A DNA stretch of 26,020 nucleotides from Ophiothrix spiculata (taxonomy: Eukaryota; Echinodermata; Ophiuroidea; Amphilepidida; Ophiotrichidae). Positions 1 to 10,800 of this stretch are shown here, one piece after another. The notes under the pieces were generated by a model that had not been told where the DNA came from, made no database searches, and worked only from the letters and a program-made list of their open reading frames with translations. Positions within the stretch are counted from its first letter, which is position 1. Each line of letters starts with the position of its first letter. The stretch lies in NCBI GenBank assembly GCA_000969725.1, contig JXSR01S002249.1; one strand, 5' to 3'. The translations under genes were made by a program, and so were the position numbers.

Positions 1-1100
1 TCCAGAACTGACCTAACCATCATCTACATGAAAATCCACATCTAGAAATGTATACTTTTATATGGATTTACTTATCAGTTTCTGAGTTACAAAGTATAAT
101 ATTTCTGAAAATGAGGGGTTAACTGTGCCCTTAAAAATGTAATAATAATAATAATGATACACGGCATTTAAATACGCTATTCACTGTAGAACCATAGCGC
201 TGGCCATTATTATTACCAACGTAAAAGGGAATCATCATAACACGCGCCCGAATGTAGATTGTGTCTCCAGTATGACGCGTCAACCAGATGTGGATATGTG
301 CTCCACATTCAACTTTTCATTTGTGCCTGTACCTATGCGTGAGAACTCCACATCCTACAAAACCGCCCATAAACACACACACACTTGCAGTGGGTGACAT
401 ATTTGCGGGGACTGCCTGTTGGGTGAACATCGATGTACATTCCAACCTTGAGTAAAGCTTACTCCATTAATGTATTCTAAAATAGACAAGGTAGATATTA
501 TGAAAGCACAATGACATTTTGGTGTATCCGTTTTCTTTTCTTTTTGCCTCTATCAAAACATCCTACAAAATAATCCCAAGTCTACACACTAAAAAATTCA
601 AGCTTGTTTCATTGAATAATTTATAAATTTTATCAACAAGTAGAATTAATTTGGAAGACCAAAAAGTACTCAAAAGCGGTTTTGCTCTAAGCGTTTTGTG
701 TACAAATGACACAGAATGTTTTGTGTTGGCAACATTTTGGTAAACTTAACCTTTGACTAGAGGCAAGAAGTGATGACTCATTAATTTCTCTGGCAAACTT
801 TTTCAGTTAATATGACCTCTGACCTTACCTTTGACTGACAAACTCAAATTCAAGCTGGGCTTTCCATCGTCATAACTCAACATGGGTTTCTCAGGTAAAG
901 GAGATGAAAAATCAAAGCTGTATAATGGAAAAAGAAATAGATGAAAATAAGGATATGAGGCAAAGTCTGCCATGATTAAATCTCAATGTCCTGATTGAGA
1001 ATGTCCTCAATGAGAAGGCCATGAAACACTGACCCTTGAAGTGGTATTTCCTGGGTAACATCTACGCCCTATTGAGATGTGCTTACTCTACTAGAACAGA
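1..1100. other. NOP14 intron, no gene seen
   Basis: Part of the NOP14 intron after exon 9. It holds only short simple sequence: an AAT-type run near 139-157 and a CA run near 373-384. No open frame of substance, RNA gene or NOP14 exon was recognised. Confidence 0.6.
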
Positions 1101-1103
1101 CAA

Positions 1104-1705
1104 CACCATACAACATAACCTGTCTTGACCAGTAGGCTGCTATAATGCTCTTGTATTGGTTGTATGCTCCAGTAAACTGGTCATATTCTAAAACCAATGG
1201 ACTGTATCATGTTATTAGTTGTGTGTGGTCTGTATGCTATACGCCGGGGAAGTAGTGACGTCATAATTTATGTAAATCACCCAACACGTGCGTTTTGGAC
1301 CCAAACAAACGGGATGGACAGTTTTGCCACACGTTAAGTCTATGGGGAAAAAAGCCCGACTCCTATTTCATACCATAACATTCGTCTAAAACAAAAATAA
1401 GGGAAAACGTGCAGACCTGTTATGCTGAAGGTTGTGATCACAAGCCAGGACGGGACCCCTGTCGTTATTTTTGTTTTCAAACCGAGAAAAATCAGTCTGA
1501 TTTGTATGTTTACGTACGCCTATTCTGTTAATACGTATGATCAGTGGAGTGGATACTATCATTTGTTTGGAACCAGATCGCACGTGTTGGGCTAATTATC
1601 ATAAACTTCCCCGGCGTATATTGTGTGTTAATCACTCACACGTCTACAACATGTACAGGCTACTAGACCATACGACCTGTATGTTGTATGTTGCCTGTAA
1701 GGTGA
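1104..1705. mobile_element. Inverted-repeat DNA element with a THAP-like fragment
   Basis: Two diverged inverted arms face each other. ATACGCCGGGGAAGT at 1230 recurs in reverse at 1606-1620, CCCAACACGTGCG near 1281 recurs in reverse near 1580-1592, and outer segments near 1110-1140 and 1660-1700 (ACATACAACATA type) also match in reverse. Between the arms the plus strand reads TCYAEGCDHKPGRDPCRYF from about 1415, resembling the start of a THAP zinc finger, then hits a stop after about 35 residues. The right arm lies directly next to NOP14 exon 9. The arms are seen in the sequence; the THAP reading is tentative. Confidence 0.5.
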
Positions 1706-1733
1706 AGTATGGATTATTCCTCAATCCCCTTAC

Positions 1734-1882
1734 CCATCATTCAAATCATCTGCGGAAATATGAGTTGGCTTTTCTTCCTCTACTATCCCTTTCATCCTTC
1801 TCTGTCGATCTGCTTCTAAAGCATCCAGTCTTTCTTTCTCTGCTTTAGCTAATTCTTCTGGAGTCTTTAATCTATCTGTTGC
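1734..1882 (-). CDS. NOP14: NOP14 exon 9 (last exon in window)
   Basis: 149 bases (49 codons plus two bases) after a TTTCTAG acceptor. It encodes a charged helix, starting ATDRLKTPEELAKAEKERLD, and ends THISADDLNDG, matching human HMSADDLNDGFVLD. The donor is GTAAGG at 1733. The next exon, expected to begin with the FVLDKDD-type sequence, is not found in 1-1733 and must lie beyond the window. Confidence 0.95.
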
Positions 1883-4800
1883 CTAGAAACAAATCAAAAC
1901 TCATCTGTGTTGGAACAAAGTTGAACAAAATGATAACAGTTGAAATTGTAAAAGTAAACATCATTGTGTGACAAACTTCATTTTCCATAATTGTATCAAA
2001 CAAACAATATTTAATAGAATGTGATAGCACAATGAAAATGGAAAAAAAAGATAATTACAGAGAAAAAAATCGAAAGGCCAATAAGGCAAGACGTGACTTT
2101 TCACTGCTGTCTTCAGTAGAACGACTCCTGCAATAACCATGGCAAGGGCTGCATTTAAAAAAATAAGAAAAATTTACAAAAGACCTCTTAGTGCACTCAA
2201 CAGAGACATGGTCCTGTTTGCATTGCAAGATTTCTTAAAGTTTCCTAAATATTTCTTTTCTCTGATCCATTTTCTCAATGATGTGTGAATTCCACAACTC
2301 ACCTCTGCTCGCATGTCAAATATGAGCTCTCTCACTGCCATATCATAGGCATCTGGCTTCTCCTTTGGTTCATCGCCTCGACTTCGCTGCAAAAGAAAAA
2401 AAACATGAAATTGGAAGAGGGACTGATACTACATCCACAACTGAATATTTTCTTGCCTCACGATTTGTTGATAATGTGGGGTGTGATACTTATTAAATCT
2501 CTACTGAAAACTAACCAAGTTGCATATTAAATTTATATACAAATGTCTAGCGGAAGAAATGAAAGTTAATTGTTTCTTGTTGGCCACTGATCAACCACAT
2601 TTGCCACTACAGTGATGTGCTATCTTGATACAAAACAGAAACAGGCTAACGAAAAGAAAAAAAAGTTGGCCTAACCACGCAGGGCAATTCCCATAATATC
2701 TCACTTTAGTTGTTAACTTGTATGTTATGACAAAGCCAAAACAAACAGGGTTTCAGAATAGAGGTGGTCAACAAATAAACAGTACTCGTATATATTGCAT
2801 TTTAAAGAGAGAGTTTGACATTAACGATAGGTGTCAAACCATTTAATTTTTCTTATACTCAAGAGGCTGTTATAGTACCGTAATATTAAAAATATTATAT
2901 GTTTGAATATTTAGAACATTAAGTAAAATTTTGGTGACCAATAATCGGTCCTGAAACACTACCATCTGTTGGTGAAAATTATCATCGTGATCATCTTTAA
3001 GGTGTCTGGTCCACGCGCCGTCCACGCGTACCAGTATGCGCAAGTTTCCGAGTTGGTGAGTGCCACAATACGCATGCGCATATACTCTGAGTAGTGTTTT
3101 GAAGCTAAAAATTGCCATATTTTAACATTTTTCTGGAAAATTAGTTCGGTGACCCCAATTTTTATTGTTTTATTTGAAAGAACATGCTTGTGCGCAACTT
3201 TTGTGAAAAAAATCAAAACAATTTTCGGGCGAATTTTTTAAATCAACACTAAAAAATGTCACTTTTGCCGCATTTCCCATGTACATGTACCCCTGTACTA
3301 ATTTTCCCCAAGAAACCACCAAAAATGATGTTTTTAAACTGATTTTCATGCAAAAACGAGTACGGTGACCCCAAATTTTTATTTTAAAAATCAGTTGTAC
3401 ATCGATAAAATATCATTCATGCTGATTTTTACTAGAAATTTTCGAGCAGATCTATCATGGACCAGACACCTTAAAGGAGAATTATGGTCAAAGTGATATA
3501 TAGGGTCCTAGGGCACGTAATACATTAAAATGATCAGAATTGATCCCTGAACACAATAGTTAAAGAAAAAAGAAAACAAAATTACAAACTTTGTTTTTTG
3601 GGATCAATGGAGTAATGGAATCAAAGTAAAACTTTCCAATTTCTGTTTTCCAATATGGCGCATTTTGAGATATACGAATGAAAAAAAAAAGGATTTTATT
3701 AATGATTTTTAATGATTTTTACAAGGTAAAAACTATTTAAGATTTTGCCATGAAATATACAATAGGCCGGATACGTTGGAGTAGAACTCTTACAGCCTTA
3801 TGGGCAAAAGGGCCCGAAGAGGATAGGTAGGTAGTAGTAGGTAGGTACCATAAGGGTGACATCTTTCCATTCCTTGTCCAACATCCCACAGGATAATTCA
3901 CATAATTTCTTCTTTCCTTGTTTGCTTCAATTTTATTCAACAACAGGCTGACATCCTTCCATTCCTTGCCCAACATCCCTCGGGGTAATTCCCACTATCT
4001 CCCACTTACCTCATAGAAATAGAATAACTAAAAGGCTAGAACGCTGGCTGGACTGATCATAGCATTCGTTCTGTGTAGCAGATGGGCAGTCTAAACCTCA
4101 TAGTGAAGCGCCCACATCGAGGGTACCAGCGTACTGCAGCTGATGCATTGAGTGCCATAACTGTACGTGGCTGCTCATTGGTATATATGGCGCGGGCATG
4201 ATCGTGGGTGGGATTCAAATTTGTTATTGTGAAAATACTTGAGTCTATGTCAGTGGCAAAAATGTGATACTCAATTGTGTTTTAGCGCAAAAAGGAAGAA
4301 CTCTGTAATGTTGAATTATGTTGTAATTATCTGACTGGTTAGTTATTCATTTTGATTAATTGATGTGTAAATATTGTGCTGTAAATTCAATAAAAACAAG
4401 AAAATTCTATCATAGGCGAGAGACAAGATGGCGGATTATTAGAAGATCTTTGGTAGGTATGCAAATTTATTTAAGAGTTTGTGTGTCATTTTAACACAAT
4501 TGTCACCGGTACAAAGTTTGGTCTTTACTCAAAATCGTTCTTCCATAAAAATATGACAACAAACGAGCTATGGCCAAACATCAGGGTAACATTTTCTGCT
4601 TGAAGGTTTAGGCTTGACTTACCTTCATTCCTCTACCTTTATGAAACAAAATGCTGACATTCTTCCATTCCTTGTCCAGCTCTTCAGTTAAAGTGGCTAG
4701 TGTTTCATTCTCCTGTTGTCTTTCATACTAAAATAAAAAAGCAAATAACTTAATTGGTCTTAACAATATATTACAACACATAAATGACTGGCAAGTTATA

Positions 4801-7800
4801 CACTCTATGCAGCTGCCAAGAAAGAACTACTTAATGTGACATCCAAACCACGGAGCAATTAGAATAAAGTTGCTTGCCCAAGGAAACAAGGAATTGTAGC
4901 CCGACTGTGGATTGAACCCAGTGCCCTAATTTTGCACTTACTGTATGCCGAGGTGCACATTTTTGAACTTAAATAGTTAACTTCCAAGTTCCAAGAAAAA
5001 TTGTACTTAAAATTTGAGGTTATAAATTCCTAATCTTTACAGACAGTCAGCAACTCCCCCATTTCCCAAACTTGATTATAAAAATCAACACAAAGTGTTT
5101 TTGATACTGAAATAAACATTGTCTAAATAATAATTAGGCCAACAAAATACCATTGAATTCTAGCGTGCAGTTCACACACGACTCATACAATATAACTTTG
5201 CTTTGTAACACTTCTTCCAAAAACATTCGTAAACTCCAAACTCTGCAGAACAGAGCCGCACGGCTGATTTTCCGTGCCGGAAGACGTGATCATACTTCGC
5301 CTCTGTTAGCTGAGCTTCATTGGCTCCCGGTTAAAGAAAGAATAACTTTCAAAATCTTGCTGCTCGTTTACAAGTGTCTTAACAACCAAGCACCAATGTA
5401 TTTAGCTGAACTTCTCAATATTTATATTCCTCCTAAAGGCTGTAATCTCCGCTCATCTTCTGACTTGCCAAGACTCACTGTAAATAGATCTCGAATTCTA
5501 GCCGGTGATACTGCATTTAGTAATGCAGCTCCTCCCATTTGGAATTCTTTGCCTCTTAAAATCAGGCAATCTCACAACATTGCTTCATTTAAACGTAGTC
5601 TTAAGACTTATTTGTATTCTAAGTAATTTGTTATGGTTTTTGCTTTTTTTTGCTCAGTTTTTGTTTTATTGCTCTTTATGTACAGCGCTATGTTCTTATT
5701 TGTAATAGCGCTCTATAAAAGCCATTTAGTATAGTATAGTATAGTATATCATTCATGAAAGTATCGGTACTTTTCATCACAGAGAAAATATGTTGTTCGA
5801 ATCAGTGGATCGCATAAAGGAGGTGAATACGCATCCAAGTCTTCCTTGGTCTGCCTCTCCTCCTCGAAACATCCACCACGAAATCAAGGGCCCTTCTAAG
5901 AACATGGCCTTTATCCTTCCTCAGCACATGCCCATACCAGCGCACACTATTTGCCTTCGCCAAACTGTCTACTGCTTCTTCCACACCCAACATCCGCATC
6001 AAGTCCTCAGTCTTCTTCCTATCCCTCAGCTTCACACCACACATCAATCTCATCATCCTCCTCAAAATTCCCATCTCATTTTCGCCCAGACACCATGTCT
6101 CGCTGCCATACAATATTACCGATCTCACACAGCTCTTGTACACCGTTCCTTTAATCTTTAACGGAAATCTTTTCCCCAGTAACATCTCTCCACATTCCCT
6201 AAACTTCACCCAACCATACCTCACTCTGGCTGTCACAGCAGCCTCGCATCCTCTGCCCCCGCTAACTTTATCCCCCAGGTACATGAACTCCTTCACCGTT
6301 TCCACCTCTTCGCACAACTTTTCCACCTCTTCCCCTGACCCTCCATCTCATATCTTGCACCGTCCACACACAAAATCCCTTGCCAAACTTGGAGTCACTC
6401 TCTTCATCTTCTCCCATGGATCCATTTCCTACATTTCTCACACCACACAGAGTTTGCCTTCACCCTCTTCTTCCACATATGCTGCACGGATCTATTTTGC
6501 TCATTGACATCACTCCCTCCGTCCCGCTCACCAGCACTTTTGTCTTCCTCATATTTACCTTCAGCCCTTTAACTCAAAGGCCTTCTTCCATTTCCAGAAC
6601 TTCTATCTCAATCCCTCCATTATATCACTCATTAAGACCAAGTCATCAGCATACAGCATCTCGTACATCAAACCTTCTTTAGCGCTCTCTGTGACCACAT
6701 CAATTACAATTGCAAAAATCAACGGCGACAGTACAGAACCTTGATGCACCCCCACCTTCACCTCAAACTCCTACGACAAACCAGACCCCACTCTAACTCT
6801 TGTCTTTGCTTCTTCATACAAACTCATCACCGCTCTAACCAAAACTTCTGGTATACGTCTCTTCCTCATTGCCCACTTCATCACCTTCGTCGGAATTCTA
6901 TCAAAAGCCTTCTCCAAATCCACAAAACACAAGTACAACTTCCTCCCTTTAGCTCAAAATTCCTCTTGCATCCCCTTTTCCTTTAAAAATGGGAACAACC
7001 ACGCTCACCGCCCACATCCCGGCCAAACATTATGTAATATGGGTTTTATGCAAAGCTTAAATATACAAAGGTTATTTCCAAAAGTATCTGCACCTTCTGT
7101 ACCATTTTCCAGTCAGTGTTTAAACTAAAATAAATGATATAAAAGAACAAAGATGTATTATGGTTCTATGTCAGTTTTATATAAATTCTTGATGAGAATT
7201 TGCAGAGCAATGAACTTGAATCTCTGATATAGAAGTAGTAATGCAACACTTGCCTTCGTGCCCTTCATAGACAAACATAACTTGCCTCGGTATCCCTGTA
7301 CATTGCATTAATGCCCCACCAATTTAATGGCCTCCTAAGGCAAAATTGCCTTGCCCAATTAAATCTTATTTTTGGCCCTGGTATTGGCTATAGAGGTCAT
7401 ATCGAGCCTGCTTGTGAAGACTTATGTATATTGACAAGTTGATAAAAAATTCCTGAAATCTATTCTGAAAAATGGTACAGAAGTTGCAGAAACTTTTGGA
7501 AATAACCTTTGTATATTTAAGCTTTGCATAAAACCCATATTACATAATGTTTGGCCGGGATGTTTGGCCCTTGATACTTCTTGTTGAATTAAAAATAAAG
7601 CAAGGGGCATCAAAATCAAAGTAAGTTTAAGGCTTATATAGTAATCTTAAACTTTTGGGTTTGTCCATGTCAGCAGTACAGATACGCTTGGAATGACCAG
7701 GGTTCAAAGGTTTAACTTAATGTCTTTTCAATTGATTGATAGTCAAGGTGAATCTTCAATGTTGATTCAACATTGGAATTTGACTTGCACCCACTGGGTG

Positions 7801-10800
7801 GTGTGCATGCACTCCATACTGGATACAGCCCTCACTCATTGGCTACGCCCCTACCAATAGCAACATAGTGACTCTTACCTTTTCTTTCTTTGAATTAGCA
7901 ATGATTTCATCCAGCATTTCTTTCTTAGATTTTACTTGGTCTTCCTGAAAAAAAAAGAACAATAATGTTCAGCTTTATAATGTTCACCTTACCTTGAGCC
8001 CCTTAGTCCCCAATTTCAAGAACAAACTCTGGTTCACAGGCCTCTTTTTAAAAGCTTGATTTCCAAAACCATCATTTTAAGCAAAGATTCAGAAAGTTTC
8101 GGCTTCAGCTCTCTAGATCTTCATTTCAGAGTAAATCTTCAGCTAGACCCTGGTGTGAAAGACCATTTAAAAAGAACTACCTCATTCAATGGAAATATCA
8201 ACTACATTAAAGGTGTAGGTTCTGATCACATTCTCATCCCCCAGGGCTCAACTGGAAGTAATACAGTTTTTGATATCAAATTAAAACCCACATTTCTTAT
8301 TATAAATCAAAAATTCTTTTTAGTTTTGAAGATATGACACGTAAAATTAATTGGTATTCCTCTTTTCTATTTCTTATGTATTTATATAACAGTCTCATCC
8401 CCAGAGTTGCATACTTAATTTTGCCTCTTAAGAGTAAAGAAAAAGTAACCTCGGGGTTAAACCTTTCAAAATGCATTTTCTGAGTTCAAGGTCAATTGGT
8501 TAAATAAATTATACACATGTTGAAACAGGAGCTACTGAGCAATCAGAGTCAGTGGTCACACTTTGAATGCTAAGTGATTGTGTGGTATAGGCTTACATCG
8601 ACAGTGTTCTCATCTGATGCACTCGCTGCCTGCAAACTGTTCAATATAAATTATTTAGTTAAAATTTATCAATTGAAAATTGCTCCAGTATTTAAACTTT
8701 TTATGTCATAACTTGCCTGTTCTGTTTCTGTTGGTGTTTTCTTCTTTGTTAAAAAGCCTCCAAAGTGATCCTCTTCACCAAATTTTCCTGAAAATCAACA
8801 TAAAAATTACAACATAAAATTGTATTTCATTGAAAAAGGTATGTCATTTAATTATGAACTTCACACAATCAATTTTTGTTGGCAAGAATGCCTTTCAGTA
8901 GGTGTAGCATGCAATACATACATGTACGAGGGGGTATCAAAGAGTTTTATACATTACCCATATGAATTAGAGCCAGGAACATTATTTTATTACAAGATAC
9001 TTAAGGCATCTTTGCATAGTCAATGGGCAAAGTTACACATTTCCCCCATTTTTAACTGATTGTCAACAAACCATTACATTGTTAAAAGGGATCTTCACTA
9101 TTGGCCCATGACCTCAATGTTAAAGTGAAAATCAAAACAAATGTTCTGTTTAATTCATATAATATAAACAACTTAAGGTATTTGACTTATGCAACTTGTA
9201 TGTTGGTTCATTTAAATTATAAATATTGTAATAATTTGCTTCCATGTACATTTGATAATATATTCACTTATAATCAAGATAATCATAATTACAATACGAG
9301 GAATGCAAAAAACTTTCAATTTCCTAACAACAGACTTGAATTTGGAAACAAATCAATTTGTTATAAAGGTGTAAAAACCTGGAATGATATTCCATATCAT
9401 ATTCAAAATGCCACTAGTCTTAGCTCTTTCAAATGCTCTTTTAAAGATAAGACTATTGATAACTATAAGCAGATTAAGTAAATTAACCTTTTATTCTTAT
9501 ACTTCCATAATATTATATAATGGAGATTGGAACTTGACAGACCTTTGGCTTTTGACTTTGTATTACATACTTTTATACATGTCTTTATAATTATTTATCA
9601 TTTTTAATGTCCTTTCTTTCTACTCTGTGGCCATCGCATTGTGGATTGAAAGGATGTTTTGCATTTTAATATTTTGTGTGCATATGTCAAGAAGGAGAAT
9701 TATATATATTTTTCTTTTGTTTTTGATAAATTCAATTTAATTATTAAGGTATTCGGAGTCTGGGACTTGACAGGCTTTAAGCTTACTTCTCAGTTCTCCT
9801 CCATAATGTTGTATTTACAGTTAAATAATGTATAGTATCTTTAGATGTGTTTAATCTGTAACTTTGCATTTGTGGAAGAAATAAATCTTATGTCTTATAT
9901 CTTATGTCTTACTAAATTCAAATTCAAATCGGTTGGAGTTGGATGATCAAACTCCATTTGTACATTTTTATTTTGACTTTTTTGTTGAGAACTATTTTTT
10001 CTCTCACAGTACGTTACTGATGATACTGCGAATGGACACGTGACATAGCTAGGGCGTTACAGGGATGTTTAATTCTCCTCAACAGCACGGCTCTTTGAAC
10101 TGTTCCACTTGAAAGCTGCAATGGTGCGTATCATTCCTGGACAGTTGAAGTTCAGTTAAGGTGTCCTAGCACAGAAACGGTGTCGGACACGAGTGATCTG
10201 ATATTAGAGGTGTTGGACACAATTTCAAATTATTTATCCTGGGCTTTTAGCATACTTTCTGACGTACTGTATCTTGCGCTTTAATATAACGTGATCTTAC
10301 ACATGCGTCATTTTTATATTCACGCATAAGACCATGCGCTTTGCTCCTGATGGCGCAGGGCCCAAAGCCCACAGTGCTTTTAAAGGTATTAGTCATTGCT
10401 AAAAAAATGTCAACTTTTTGCTTAATTTTGCTTAATATCTCAAAAAGTAAGTCGGTGACCATATTTTTTTGTTACGTTTTTTTAAAGAACTACATAAGGA
10501 CCAAAACATGTGTGAAAAAAATAGAGCCGTTTTTTAATTATAAGCGTTTTTGTCTAATTTATTTTGATTTTACCATAGAGGTCAATGGTAAAAAGTGGTA
10601 AAACATAGTGTTTTTGAAGTGGATTTTTCTCAAAACTAAGTCGGTGACCCCCTTTTGTTATTTCAGAAGTGTGATCAGCACATATGAAAACACCATTTAT
10701 CAAACAAATAGAAAAATAAATAGAGGAATTCTATCTGTGCTAGGCCACCTTAAACCGTGGTTAAGCTTAACACCTTTCTGGAATACAGGCCCATATGTTT

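Noticed and set aside
1537-1848. 103-residue plus-strand open frame
   Set aside because: It runs antisense through NOP14 exon 9 and an inverted-repeat arm; no independent support.
4420-4440. CAAGATGGCGG motif resembling a promoter-proximal YY1 site
   Set aside because: It lies deep in a NOP14 intron next to an in-frame stop and without other promoter signals; a single short motif is not enough.
5790-6986. Several Pro/Ser/His-rich plus-strand open frames
   Set aside because: They are antisense to the degraded reverse transcriptase, whose purine-rich coding strand leaves the other strand poor in stops.
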